From contig JAJFGK010000045.1 of NCBI GenBank assembly GCA_021776195.1, positions 1-48,417 of the forward strand: a stretch of DNA of 48,417 nucleotides, in the 5' to 3' direction. Within the stretch, counting starts at the first letter, position 1. Every line of letters begins with the position of its first letter. Source of the DNA: Kiloniellaceae bacterium. Lineage in GTDB: Bacteria > Pseudomonadota > Alphaproteobacteria > Kiloniellales > Kiloniellaceae. Shown here in pieces: positions 1 through 7,984 of the stretch. The notes under the pieces are model-generated. The model made no database searches and was not told the DNA's origin. It was given only the letters and a program-made list of their open reading frames with translations. The translations under genes were made by a program, and so were the position numbers.

Positions 1-1
1 G

Positions 2-727
2 GTGGATGCCAACCATCGCGGTTTCATCCCGGTCGGCCAGGCCTTCATGACCAAGGGCGCCAAGATGGACCTGAAGGAATCCTTCGTCTGGGGCTGGGAG
101 GGCGAGCTGGCCGCGCCCAATCCCTATCCGCTGCCGGCGCCGAACCAGTGGCCCGATTTCATGCCGTCCTTGCGGGAAAGCCTGATGCCTTTCTTCAGCG
201 CCGCCGAGGCGACCGCCCAGGCGGTGCTCAGCGGCTTTGCCCGGGGGCTGGACCTGGAACCCGATTTCTTTCACCGCCACGGCGAGCGCCCGATCAGCCG
301 CGCTTCCATCACCTACTACCCACCCCAGACGCCGGATTTGGGCCAGGAGCAGTTCGGCGTCGCGCCGCACACCGATTACGGCTGCCTGACCGTGCTGTGC
401 CAGGACGATGTCGGCGGCCTGCAGGTCCAGACCCTGGACGGCCAATGGATCGCCGCACCGCCGATCGAGGGCACCCTGGTGATCAATGTCGGCGACCTGC
501 TGGAGCGCTGGACCGACGGGCGTTTTCGCTCGACCTCGCACCGGGTGATCAACAGCTCGGGGCGCGAGCGCTACTCCCTGGTCTTCGCCTTCGACCCGGA
601 CTACGAGACCAGGATCGACGCCCGCGACATCTGGCCGGACGACCCGGCGATCGAAACGCCGGCGGTCGCCTGTGGCGATGCGATCCAGGCCCGCCTCGAC
701 AGGTCCTTCAAGTACCGCCAGGCCTGA
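2..727 (+). CDS. 2OG-Fe(II) oxygenase, isopenicillin N synthase family (5' partial)
   Basis: The C-terminal two thirds of an isopenicillin-N-synthase-like dioxygenase, which couples oxidation of a substrate to 2-oxoglutarate decarboxylation at a mononuclear iron. The iron triad is visible: H123 and D125 in PHTDYG and distal H180 in STSHRV. The 2-oxoglutarate-binding Arg-x-Ser is R190-Y-S192. The frame is open to the left edge and the first codon seen is GTG, so the true start lies outside. Family members usually have about 330-350 residues, so roughly 90 N-terminal residues are missing. The substrate cannot be told. The next gene starts 125 bp downstream and shows no clear functional link. 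Confidence 0.88.
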   Translation: MDANHRGFIPVGQAFMTKGAKMDLKESFVWGWEGELAAPNPYPLPAPNQWPDFMPSLRESLMPFFSAAEATAQAVLSGFARGLDLEPDFFHRHGERPISRASITYYPPQTPDLGQEQFGVAPHTDYGCLTVLCQDDVGGLQVQTLDGQWIAAPPIEGTLVINVGDLLERWTDGRFRSTSHRVINSSGRERYSLVFAFDPDYETRIDARDIWPDDPAIETPAVACGDAIQARLDRSFKYRQA

Positions 728-852
728 GCGTGCGTGCCGGCGAACCCTGGCCGCGGTTCTTCGAAACAGCCAAGCCCGGTTTTCTCGGTCGGTCGGGCGG
801 CTGGCTGTGGGGGCGGGCCGTGGGGACTGGCCGTGGGAGCGCTCGATAGACC

Positions 853-1353
853 ATGACCGCCGCCCAATCCGCCGCAGATGTCGTCTTGCTCCTGGTCCAG
901 GTCCTCTTGGTCGCGCTCCAGGCCGCCTGGCTGTCGCTCGGGGCCTACAGCAATCTGCGCTGGCCGCGGACCAACAAGGACTATGTGGTCGATGTCGTGA
1001 CCATGGAGCTGACCAAGGAAAGCCCGGAAATATACGAGGACCACAAGCACCGGGCCTGGAGCAGCCCGCGGTTGGTCGACTTCCTGTTCCGTGCGGTCTC
1101 CCTGTCGGAAGCCCTGGTGGCGGGCCTGCTCTGGGCGGCGGCGGTCTTTTTGCTTCTCGCGGCCCTGGGGCAGGTCGCGGCCGAGTTCGCGCGCGGGTTC
1201 GCGCTCTTGGCCGTGCTCGCCTTCACCGCCATCTGGGGCTCTTTCCTGGTCGGCGGGCAGTGGTTCCACTACTGGGTCAGCGAAGAGTCGCCCCAAAGCA
1301 CGCACTTTTTCATGCTGCTCTGGGGCATCGCGACCCTCATCGTTCTGAAGTAG
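853..1353 (+). CDS. DUF2165 family small integral membrane protein
   Basis: A 166-residue predicted inner-membrane protein. Hydrophobic segments lie near residues 8-30, 90-110, 112-135 and 148-165, with a polar loop (about 35-80) between the first and second. The layout, with a Trp/Tyr-rich stretch near GGQWFHYW, matches the DUF2165 family of alphaproteobacterial small membrane proteins, whose function is unknown. It begins at ATG after a poor ribosome-binding site. It is convergent with the MoaD-like gene, with a hairpin repeat between them that may end transcription from both sides. The family call rests on recollection of the pattern. Confidence 0.7.
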   Translation: MTAAQSAADVVLLLVQVLLVALQAAWLSLGAYSNLRWPRTNKDYVVDVVTMELTKESPEIYEDHKHRAWSSPRLVDFLFRAVSLSEALVAGLLWAAAVFLLLAALGQVAAEFARGFALLAVLAFTAIWGSFLVGGQWFHYWVSEESPQSTHFFMLLWGIATLIVLK

Positions 1354-1437
1354 GTCCCATTCTGGAGTAGGGGGCGTTCTCGGGTGGGGGCCACTCCCAG
1401 CCGGGCTTACGCCTCTAGCATCATTGATTTCATTGAG

Positions 1438-1466
1438 AAAAAATAAAGGGGACAGTCCCCTTTTCT
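1438..1466. terminator. Hairpin GGGGACAGTCCCC flanked by A and T runs
   Basis: A 13-bp near-perfect palindrome at 1448-1460 is preceded by an A-rich run and followed by TTTT. It sits between two convergent genes, so it can work as a bidirectional terminator. The same core occurs as an intergenic repeat in many proteobacterial genomes (general knowledge, not checked), so it may be a mobile repeat reused as a terminator. Confidence 0.6.
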
Positions 1467-1519
1467 CTGTGCCGGGCCGCGCCGATCGATAGCGCTCTCT
1501 CCCCGGTAAAAAATTCGCT

Positions 1520-1921
1520 CTAAACCACCGGGGCCCCATAGCCGTAGCTGTAGGGAACCGGGCCGGAAAAGGCGATCACGTCGCCCTGTTCGACCGCATA
1601 GGTCCGCCGCACCGGGTCGCCGACGCAGCCGCCGGTGATGTCGCGTCCGTTGACCAGGACCAGATGAATGGCATCGGCTCTCAGCCCCAGCCGGTTGGCG
1701 ATGTCGCCCACGGTGGTCCCGCTCGCGACGGTCATCCTGCCACCGGTCATCCTGCCGCCAGCCATCCTGCTGCCAGCCATCCTGCCGCCGGCCATCCTGC
1801 CGCCGCCACGTCCGCTCCCATCCGGGGTCCGGCTCTTGCGCCCTGCCAGCGCGTTGAACAGCCGGACCTCGACCTCCAGGTCGCTATCTTCGCTGTTGTG
1901 GCCGATACCGGCGACTGCCAT
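1520..1921 (-). CDS. MoaD/ThiS-like beta-grasp protein with an internal pentapeptide repeat
   Basis: A 133-residue protein with the ubiquitin-like beta-grasp pattern of MoaD/ThiS sulfur carriers: an N-terminal strand (EVEVRLFNALAG), a helix after TTVGDIANRLGL, then strands ending in a V-x-Q-GD-V-x-x-F segment. Two things are odd. The loop between strand 1 and strand 2 holds five copies of a GGRMA-like pentapeptide. The C-terminus ends GYGAPVV rather than the Gly-Gly that is adenylated and thiocarboxylated in carriers. It therefore may be a binding or regulatory relative rather than a sulfur donor. No moa, thi or tungsten-enzyme gene is next to it. ATG start at 1921. Confidence 0.65.
   Translation of the reverse strand: MAVAGIGHNSEDSDLEVEVRLFNALAGRKSRTPDGSGRGGGRMAGGRMAGSRMAGGRMTGGRMTVASGTTVGDIANRLGLRADAIHLVLVNGRDITGGCVGDPVRRTYAVEQGDVIAFSGPVPYSYGYGAPVV
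1730..1804 (-). repeat. Five tandem 15-bp repeats inside the MoaD-like gene
   Basis: Five 15-bp copies (1730-1744, 1745-1759, 1760-1774, 1775-1789, 1790-1804) share the core CATCCTGCC on the plus strand. They encode a Gly-Gly-Arg-Met-Ala/Thr repeat on the minus strand. Copies differ by only a few bases, so the expansion looks recent. The frame is kept. Confidence 0.9.
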
Positions 1922-2020
1922 GGCGTTCCTCCGCTCTGAAAGGAGCGGAATCTAAGACCACGATGGCGACCTGTCCTTGATCGCGATCAAGGACGGCCTT
2001 GGGGACTCATTTTCCGTGGC

Positions 2021-2053
2021 AAAAAAAAAGGCGGCGGGGAGAGCCCCGCCGCC
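2021..2053 (-). terminator. Rho-independent terminator of the peptide-binding protein gene
   Basis: A perfect 10-bp G+C stem (2030-2039 with 2044-2053) closes a 4-nt loop. On the minus strand it is followed by a run of nine T (2021-2029). It lies 23 bp past the stop of the gene ending at 2077 and is a textbook intrinsic terminator for it. Confidence 0.9.
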
Positions 2054-2076
2054 CGTCTGTCCCCTTGCCGGGGGCC

Positions 2077-3714
2077 TTAAGCTTCGATCGCCAGTTCTTC
2101 GGCGAAGATGTAGGAGGTCGGGTGCATGGCGAAACCCTGGACCTTCTTATTGTAGGCGGTGAAGACCGCACGCCAGAGCGGCTGCACGATGGGGCCGTCC
2201 TCTTGCATGATGGTCTCGAGTTGCCCGGTGAGCTTGCGGCGCTCCTCGATGTCGAGGGTGCCTTCGGCCTTGGTCAGGGTGGCGTCGAAATCGGCGTTGG
2301 AATAGGCCGACTCGTTCCAGGGCACGCCCGTGCGATAGGCGAGGCCCAGGACCATGACGCCGAGCGGGCGGTGGGTCCAGCCGGTGAAGCCGAAGGGCGT
2401 CTTGTCCCAGACATCCCAGTATTGGGCGCCGGGCATGACGTTGATGGCGACCCGGATGTTCGCGTCCTTCCACTGTTCGACCATGGCCTGGACCGCGGAC
2501 AGTTCCCAAGCCGGCGAAGGCTTGCAGTCGATCGAAACGTCGATGCCGTCCGGATGGCCGGCTTCGGCGAGCAGCGACTTGGCCGCCTCGACATCGCGGT
2601 CCATGGCCGGCAGTTTGGCGTACTCCGGGTGGATCGGGCAGACATGGTGGTGCTCCGCCGGCGTGCCGAGCCCGCGATGGGCCAGTTCCATAACCCGAGG
2701 CGCATCGACCGCCAGACGCAGGGCCTTGCGTACCTTCGGATCGTCGAAGGGCTTTTCGGTCATCCGCATGCGCGCGACCGCCGTCTGGGCCGTGGTGACG
2801 CTGTGCAGGTTCAAGTGCGGCAGGGCCTTGATCGGATCGAGCTGCTCGATATCGATCGTGTAGACGCCGTCGACCTGTTGCGACGCCAAGGCGCCGAGCC
2901 AGGCCGAGCCGTCGTCGCCGAGATCGACAAAGATGATCTTGTCGAGATAGGGTCCATCGCGCCAATGCGGACCGGCCGCCTCGAGCACGGCCTTTTCGCC
3001 GACCTGGATGTCGACCAGCTTGAAGGCACCAGTGCCGTTCGAGCCGACACCGAACTTGCCGTCTTCTTCGGGGTCGAGGATGTGGAGCGGATAGTGGAAG
3101 AGGTGCTCGGGGATCGCGACCTGCGGATTGCGCGTGTTCAGCCGCACCGTGTGATCGTCGATCTTCTCGATCGCGTTGGCATCCCAGATGGCATCGCCGG
3201 CGTCGTTCATCATGTAGGCCGCCATGAGGCCGAGCACGGAGGATCCGGTTTCCGGATTCAGCACATGCTGCAGGTTCCAGACCATGTCGTCCGCGTTAAA
3301 GGCGCGGCCTGAGTGCCACTTGACGTCCTTGCGCAGTTTGAAGGTCCAGGATTTCAGGTCGTCGGCGGCTTCCCAATGTTCGACCAGATTGGGGCGCGTC
3401 ACGTTGTCATGCCCGGTGCGGGTCAGGTGCTCGCAAACCTGGCGCGTGATCTCGCTCTGGCTCCAGGAGTAGGTGTGCGGATTGTCGTACTCCTGCACCC
3501 GGTGGCCGAGGCGCAGCGTGCCGCCCTTGGGCTTGGCGGCCTGGGCCGGGCGGGTGAAAGTCTCGCCGGTCACCTTGCCGAGGAAGCCGTAGGCGGCGCC
3601 GGCCGAGAGGCCGAGCAGGGTCGAGGTGCGCAGAAAGTCGCGCCGGTCGATCCGGCCTTCGACCAGTTGTTCCTTCAATTTGGGTATGTAGCGATGCTCG
3701 CGCGGTTCGGACAT
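2077..3714 (-). CDS. ABC transporter substrate-binding protein, peptide/oligopeptide family 5, Tat-exported
   Basis: A 545-residue extracytoplasmic solute-binding protein of the DppA/OppA type (SBP_bac_5). It captures peptides or similar solutes in the periplasm for an ABC importer. The N-terminus carries a twin-arginine signal (RRDFLR near residues 23-28, then a hydrophobic stretch and an AQAA cleavage region), so it is probably exported folded. The binding lobes follow from about residue 45, with family hallmarks such as SWTFKLRKDVKWHSG and WNLQHVL. A GGGAGA ribosome-binding site precedes the ATG. No permease or ATPase gene is adjacent, so its importer must be elsewhere. A strong terminator follows. 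It is divergent from the EamA exporter. Confidence 0.92.
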   Translation of the reverse strand: MSEPREHRYIPKLKEQLVEGRIDRRDFLRTSTLLGLSAGAAYGFLGKVTGETFTRPAQAAKPKGGTLRLGHRVQEYDNPHTYSWSQSEITRQVCEHLTRTGHDNVTRPNLVEHWEAADDLKSWTFKLRKDVKWHSGRAFNADDMVWNLQHVLNPETGSSVLGLMAAYMMNDAGDAIWDANAIEKIDDHTVRLNTRNPQVAIPEHLFHYPLHILDPEEDGKFGVGSNGTGAFKLVDIQVGEKAVLEAAGPHWRDGPYLDKIIFVDLGDDGSAWLGALASQQVDGVYTIDIEQLDPIKALPHLNLHSVTTAQTAVARMRMTEKPFDDPKVRKALRLAVDAPRVMELAHRGLGTPAEHHHVCPIHPEYAKLPAMDRDVEAAKSLLAEAGHPDGIDVSIDCKPSPAWELSAVQAMVEQWKDANIRVAINVMPGAQYWDVWDKTPFGFTGWTHRPLGVMVLGLAYRTGVPWNESAYSNADFDATLTKAEGTLDIEERRKLTGQLETIMQEDGPIVQPLWRAVFTAYNKKVQGFAMHPTSYIFAEELAIEA

Positions 3715-3792
3715 GATGCAGTTCTCCCTTGGTTCGATGATGTTTTTTGGTCGTTCCGGCTAAATTTCGCAAAATCCTAGCCTCAATCTCTC

Positions 3793-3804
3793 GCTTTGCA
3801 AAGC
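3793..3804. promoter_or_regulatory. 12-bp perfect palindrome in a divergent intergenic region
   Basis: GCTTTGCAAAGC lies between the divergent peptide-binding-protein gene and the EamA exporter gene, 79 bp upstream of the former and 101 bp upstream of the latter. It is a candidate operator for a dimeric regulator. No regulator gene is adjacent. Support is the symmetry and position only. Confidence 0.35.
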
Positions 3805-3905
3805 ATAAGACGGCGGGTATCAAGGCGCGGTGGGGCTACCAGGGGGATCGCCGGCCGTGCGGGCGGCGGTCGACCGGAACAGCGCCGCGCGTTTTCTCTC
3901 GCACA

Positions 3906-4820
3906 ATGGACCGCGAGCCCATGCGTTACGACGAGCGCAAGCTCGCCTATTTCCTGCTGTATCTGGCGCCGGCGCTGTTCTGTTCGAACATGCTGGTGGC
4001 CCGCTCGACCGCCGAGTTCATTCCGCCGGTGGCCTTGGCCTTCGGTCGCTGGGGCCTCGCCTTTCTGATCCTCTTGCCCTTCGTCGGCCGCGCGCTGTGG
4101 CGCGAGCGACGGGCGGTCTGCCGCGAGTGGGCCGACCTGTTGGCACTGGGCGGCCTTGGCATGGGGGTCTGCGGGGCCTTCGTCTACATCGCCGCCGATA
4201 CCACCACGGCGACCAACATCGGCTTGATCTATGGCGCTTCGCCGGTCGCCATCGTGCTGCTGGCCCGGGCCTTTTGGGGCGAGCGCCTCGGCCCGCGCCA
4301 GGGCCTGGGCGTGCTGCTCAGCCTCGGCGGCGTCCTGGCGATCATCAGCCGGGGCGACGCGGCGGTCTTTGCCAATCTCGCCTTCACGCGCGGCGACATC
4401 TGGATTACCGCCGCGGCCTTCGGCTGGGCGGTCTACTCGGTGCTGCTGCGCCACCGGCCCTCGTCCCTGACGCCCATGACCCGCTTTGCCGCGATCACCC
4501 TGGCCGGCCTCGCGGTGCTCCTGCCCTTCACCCTGTGGGAGGGAGTGGCCCAGGGCTGGCCGTCGTGGGATGGCCCCACTCTGTTGGCCGTGGTCTTTCT
4601 TGCCCTGGTGCCGGGGCTCGGTGCCTACTTGGCCTACGGACGCATCCAACGAACCTTGGGCGCTGGCCAGACCGCGCTCTTGATGTACCTGATCCCGCTC
4701 TACAACGGGATCTTCGCTTACCTGCTGCTGGGCGAGGCGCTGGAAAACCACACGCTGCTGGGGGCTGCGCTGATCCTGCCGGGCATCTACCTCGCGACCG
4801 GCCGGAGGGGCACTAGTTAA
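3906..4820 (+). CDS. DMT superfamily (EamA) transporter
   Basis: About 304 residues with ten predicted membrane helices in two EamA halves, the drug/metabolite-transporter fold that exports metabolites or amino acids by proton exchange. Helix-rich segments run from LAYFLLYLAPALF through the C-terminal AALILPGIYLATG. The end of the second half (YGRIQRTLGAGQTALLMYLIP, then LLGEAL) is typical of the family. The frame is open further upstream to 3747, but ATG 3906 (or 3921) gives a normal N-terminus while the upstream part is Arg-rich and unlike a membrane protein. Its last 8 bases overlap the end of the convergent lipoprotein gene. Substrate unknown. Confidence 0.9.
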   Translation: MDREPMRYDERKLAYFLLYLAPALFCSNMLVARSTAEFIPPVALAFGRWGLAFLILLPFVGRALWRERRAVCREWADLLALGGLGMGVCGAFVYIAADTTTATNIGLIYGASPVAIVLLARAFWGERLGPRQGLGVLLSLGGVLAIISRGDAAVFANLAFTRGDIWITAAAFGWAVYSVLLRHRPSSLTPMTRFAAITLAGLAVLLPFTLWEGVAQGWPSWDGPTLLAVVFLALVPGLGAYLAYGRIQRTLGAGQTALLMYLIPLYNGIFAYLLLGEALENHTLLGAALILPGIYLATGRRGTS

Positions 4821-5019
4821 CCGGCGCCTGGTAATGGCCGACCCGGCGCGACTCCTCGCCGGCCAGGGGCGCAGAGTGACAGTCGACGCTGGCCAGGGTG
4901 CGGTAACAGGCCGGTTGGGCGTAGACGTAGTGCGGCTGCGGGACGCTGCAGGCACTTAGCGCGAGCAGGGCCGTGACGAGGCCGGCGCCGGTCCACGGGT
5001 GGGACATCTTCTTGGCCAT
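4813..5019 (-). CDS. Small lipoprotein, function unknown
   Basis: A 68-residue protein with a type II signal peptide. A charged start (MAKKM) is followed by a hydrophobic core and the lipobox LSAC, with Cys24 as the lipidation site. The mature part is only about 45 residues, has two further cysteines and no motif I recognise. An AGGAGG ribosome-binding site sits 7-8 bases before the ATG, which supports a real gene. It is convergent with the EamA exporter, overlapping by 8 bp, and divergent from the multicopper oxidase across an A+T-rich spacer. Confidence 0.7.
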   Translation of the reverse strand: MAKKMSHPWTGAGLVTALLALSACSVPQPHYVYAQPACYRTLASVDCHSAPLAGEESRRVGHYQAPVN

Positions 5020-5108
5020 CTTGGCCTCCTCTAGCCTTGTGATCTCTTGGCTTAACGATTAATTAAGCATAGCAGATTGAACGCCAAGAGCCAAGCCTTT
5101 GATTTAAC

Positions 5109-6566
5109 ATGGTTAATGGACCAGGCAAGGATATGCGGTCCCACGCCGGCCTGTCGCGGCGCGGGCTGCTCCAAGTCACGGCGGCCGTCGGCGGCCTGGC
5201 CGCGCTGGGCGTCCGGCCAGCGGCGGCGGCGCGCAGTCTGGTCGCGGCGGCGGCCGAGGCCCGGCTGGTGGGGGCCGGCTATCCCGCGACCGAAGTCTGG
5301 GCCTATGGCGGCACGGTCCCGGGCCCCTTGCTGCGTCTGGCGCGCGGCGCCACCGCGGAGATCAATTTCGAGAACCGCTTGCCGGTGGCCAGCACGGTCC
5401 ATTGGCACGGCCTGCGGATCGAAAACGCCATGGACGGGGTCGCCGGCCTGACCCAGGATCCGGTGGCGCCGGGCCGCGACTTTGCCTACCGATTCGTCCC
5501 CCCGGACAGCGGCACCTACTGGTACCACTCCCATCTGAACGGCCAGGAACAGGTCGCGCGCGGCCTCTCCGGGCCCTTGATCGTGGCCGAAGACGACCCG
5601 CCCCAGGTCGACCGCGAGCTGGTTTGGCTCCTGGATGACTGGCGCCTGAACGCTCAGGCCCAGATCGTCGGCGGTTTCGAGAACCGCCACGACCTGAGCC
5701 ACGCCGGGCGTCTGGGCAACAGCGTGACGGTGAATGGCGAGATCATCGATCACCTCGCGGTGCGCGCCGGTGAGCGTCTGCGCCTGCGCCTGATCAACGC
5801 CGCCAACGCGCGCATCTTCGCGCTCGACTTCGCCGGCCACCGGCCCTGGATCGTCGCCGTCGACGGTCAGGGCTGCCGGCCGCACGAGCCCGAGGCGGGC
5901 CGCGTGGTTCTGGGGCCGGCCATGCGGATCGATGTGATCCTGGATATGACGGGCCGGCCGGGCGAGCGCTACGAGGTAATCGACGACCACTACCGGGCCC
6001 AGGCTTACCGTTTCGTCGACTTGATCTACGACGCCGGACCTCCCTTGCGAGAATCGGCGCTCGATGCGCCCATTCGGGTCACCGCCAATTCGATCCCCGA
6101 ACCGATCGTGGAAGACGCCCAAAGCCATAGGGTTACGCTGGAGGGCGGGGCCATGGGGGGCATGAGCGCCATGACCCTGGACGGCCAGCGCCTGGAGGCT
6201 CGCGCCCTGGCCGAGCGGGGGCTCTTCTGGGGCCTGAACGGCGTCGCCGGGGCCGGCTTCGAGCGACCGGGCCGGACCCGCGAGCCTTTACTACAGTTTC
6301 AGCCGGGCCGCACCCAGCACATCATCCTGCGCAACGAGACGGTCTTCGATCACCCCATGCACCTGCATGGCCATCACATGAAACTGCTGGCGCGCGACGG
6401 CCGGCCGGAGTCCCGCGGGATCTGGCACGATACGGTGCTGGTGCGGCCGCGCGAGACGGTCGAACTCGCCTTCGTCGCCGACAATCCGGGCGACTGGCTG
6501 TTCCATTGCCATGTCCTGGAGCACATGAAGGCCGGCATGGCGGCTGTCGCACGGGTCGCGGCCTGA
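5109..6566 (+). CDS. Multicopper oxidase, Tat-exported
   Basis: A 485-residue three-cupredoxin oxidase that oxidises a substrate (metal ion, phenol or similar) at a type 1 copper and reduces O2 to water at a trinuclear copper cluster. All four copper motifs are present: HWHG (98-101), WYHSH (138-142), HPMHLHGHH near residue 415, and HCHVLEHMKAGM near the C-terminus, where the Met is the axial type 1 ligand. A twin-arginine motif (SRRGLLQ, 16-22) precedes a hydrophobic stretch, so export is by Tat with the cofactor loaded inside. ATG 5133 (residue 9) is an equally good start, with AAGG just upstream. It precedes a His-rich exported protein. CopA or bilirubin-oxidase-like roles are possible, and the Met-rich copper-resistance insert is absent. 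Confidence 0.93.
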   Translation: MVNGPGKDMRSHAGLSRRGLLQVTAAVGGLAALGVRPAAAARSLVAAAAEARLVGAGYPATEVWAYGGTVPGPLLRLARGATAEINFENRLPVASTVHWHGLRIENAMDGVAGLTQDPVAPGRDFAYRFVPPDSGTYWYHSHLNGQEQVARGLSGPLIVAEDDPPQVDRELVWLLDDWRLNAQAQIVGGFENRHDLSHAGRLGNSVTVNGEIIDHLAVRAGERLRLRLINAANARIFALDFAGHRPWIVAVDGQGCRPHEPEAGRVVLGPAMRIDVILDMTGRPGERYEVIDDHYRAQAYRFVDLIYDAGPPLRESALDAPIRVTANSIPEPIVEDAQSHRVTLEGGAMGGMSAMTLDGQRLEARALAERGLFWGLNGVAGAGFERPGRTREPLLQFQPGRTQHIILRNETVFDHPMHLHGHHMKLLARDGRPESRGIWHDTVLVRPRETVELAFVADNPGDWLFHCHVLEHMKAGMAAVARVAA

Positions 6567-6869
6567 CCAGCGGCGGTTCTCAGAGCCTTTCTTTGTTATA
6601 GAGACTCTTTTGATGGCTCCTAGGGGACTCCTTTCCCAATGCGAGGCCCCCGACCCTGAAGTCGCAAAGCCTTTGGCCGGTTTTCCGGGCTAAACGGCGT
6701 GCGGTGAGAGACGACCGGCTTGGCGCCAGGCCGCCGGCGTGGCTCGCGCTCGAAAGGGCGTCGCCAAGGATCGAGGCCATGTGTGACTAGTCTCACTTTT
6801 GCGTGAGCTTGGCGCCCCCATCTCATCTGCAATGGATGACCGGCCCGGTCCGAGGATCAGGGCCCAAGA
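6567..6869. other. 303-bp gene-free spacer
   Basis: The region between the multicopper oxidase and the His-rich protein gene has no convincing coding frame. It holds an A+T-richer start, a GTGACTAGTCTCAC segment with a 6-bp ACTAGT core near 6782-6796, and no clear terminator with a T run. I assume promoter elements for the downstream gene but cannot place them. Confidence 0.4.
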
Positions 6870-6881
6870 ATGGAGCTAGAG

Positions 6882-7352
6882 ATGACACGCGAACAACAAG
6901 ACCCCTTCGCCCTGACAGCCTCGATCTTGGCCAAGGCCGCCGCGGTTCTCGCCCTGGTCGCCGCCGTCATGATCCTGGCGCAACCCGCCAAGGCGGGCTC
7001 CGGCTGGAGCAACCCCAACGGCCACGGCCATCACCAGACGGTCCAGGTCCAGCGCTTTTGGCACGACCATGGCGGCGGATATGGCCACTGGCACGTGCGC
7101 AAGGTTCACACCGGGCACGGCCATCATAAAAAGCATCACCACCACAAGAAGCACAGCCACCAGAATGGCCACGGGCATCATAGCGGGCACGGGCATCACA
7201 ACGGGCACGGCCATCACAACAACAAGCTCGTCGGCCACTGGCACAACGGCCAATGGCACAAACACGCCGGCTGGACCCAAGGCCACCGTCATAACCATGG
7301 CCACCGCCGGCAAAATCACCGGAGCGGCTTCTTCGTCTTCTTCGGCAACTGA
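6882..7352 (+). CDS. His-rich exported protein, probable metal-binding
   Basis: A 156-residue protein with a signal peptide (hydrophobic core, then AQPAKA as likely cleavage site) and a mature part in which about 35 of 156 residues are His. His is arranged as GHGHH, KKHHHH and GHWH groups, including three tandem (N/S)GHGHH units. Such sequences bind Ni, Cu, Zn or Co ions in general, so a periplasmic metal store, chaperone or sink is plausible. It lies after a multicopper oxidase, and copper is the obvious candidate (inference). ATG 6882 has GGAG six bases upstream and is preferred to ATG 6870. The signal region matches that of the next gene, so the two are likely paralogues. Confidence 0.75.
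   Translation: MTREQQDPFALTASILAKAAAVLALVAAVMILAQPAKAGSGWSNPNGHGHHQTVQVQRFWHDHGGGYGHWHVRKVHTGHGHHKKHHHHKKHSHQNGHGHHSGHGHHNGHGHHNNKLVGHWHNGQWHKHAGWTQGHRHNHGHRRQNHRSGFFVFFGN
7164..7217 (+). repeat. Three tandem 18-bp repeats encoding (N/S)GHGHH
   Basis: Copies at 7164-7181, 7182-7199 and 7200-7217 differ by a few third-position and first-codon changes. They are the recently duplicated core of the His-rich protein. Confidence 0.85.
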
Positions 7353-7409
7353 CATTGAAGTTTTGCGAGAACGGGCTGGGCTAGAGAACAAGCCTGTTGA
7401 CGGTCGCGT

Positions 7410-7433
7410 GAGGGGTGATGGATATCACTCCTC
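7410..7433. terminator. Hairpin after the His-rich protein gene
   Basis: Ten-base arms with one mismatch (7410-7419 with 7424-7433) around a GGAT loop, 58 bp after the stop. No T run follows directly; TTTT comes about ten bases later. It could be a weak terminator or an mRNA-stabilising hairpin between the two paralogues. Confidence 0.45.
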
Positions 7434-7518
7434 CGCGGCCGTTTTGCTTCCCACTTCTCATTCATGACCGGAAAGCCCAGCCCCGGGCGCCGCCACGAAA
7501 AGGGAAGAGGAGGTTGCC

Positions 7519-7977
7519 ATGACCGCCATCCGCCGCCGCCGCGACAGGCTCGACAGCGAGACCCCAGCCACCCGGCATCAGGCCAGGGCCCGTGTCCTAG
7601 GCTCCACGCTCCTGGCCTTCGGCCTGCTGCTCGGCAGCCTGGCCATGGTCCAGCCGGCCAAGGCCGGCAGCTGGAATTCCGGTTACGGACAGCACCACGC
7701 GTCGCCGCACGTAAAGATCCATCGCGGTAGCGGATTTCATCAGCCGGTGATCGTCAAGAAGATCGATCGCCATGGCAACGCGGTCTTTGTCAAAAAGAGC
7801 CATGGCAAGAAAGGTTACGGGAAGAAGGGCTTTTTCAAGAAGGGCCACGTGAAGAAGCGCTTCGTGAAAAGGGGGGCGCGTCACCACTCTTTCCAGAGGC
7901 GCCACTTCCGCAAGAAGCATGGCTTCGGCCATGGCCGCCGCTTCGGCCACAATAGGGGATTCTTCTACAAAGGCTAA
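7519..7977 (+). CDS. Lys/His/Phe-rich exported protein, paralogue of the upstream His-rich protein
   Basis: A 152-residue, very basic protein. The N-terminus has an Arg-rich leader, a hydrophobic segment (about residues 28-46) and a QPAKAGSW cleavage region that closely matches the upstream gene's QPAKAGSGW. The mature part is built from KKG, KKGFF, KKRF and HGFGHG units, with no acidic core and no catalytic motif. An AGGAGG ribosome-binding site lies seven bases before the ATG. The same export signal with a different repetitive body suggests a duplicated pair in which one diverged toward His and the other toward Lys/Phe. It might bind anionic polymers or nucleic acid (inference). Function unknown. 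Confidence 0.7.
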   Translation: MTAIRRRRDRLDSETPATRHQARARVLGSTLLAFGLLLGSLAMVQPAKAGSWNSGYGQHHASPHVKIHRGSGFHQPVIVKKIDRHGNAVFVKKSHGKKGYGKKGFFKKGHVKKRFVKRGARHHSFQRRHFRKKHGFGHGRRFGHNRGFFYKG

Positions 7978-7984
7978 AACCTAG

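Noticed and set aside
1999..3312. Plus-strand 437-residue open frame
   Set aside because: Antisense to the peptide-binding protein gene, starts inside that gene's terminator and shows no domain.
5109..6566. Copper-resistance CopA assignment for the multicopper oxidase
   Set aside because: Length and lack of a Met-rich segment do not support CopA; only the general multicopper oxidase call is safe.
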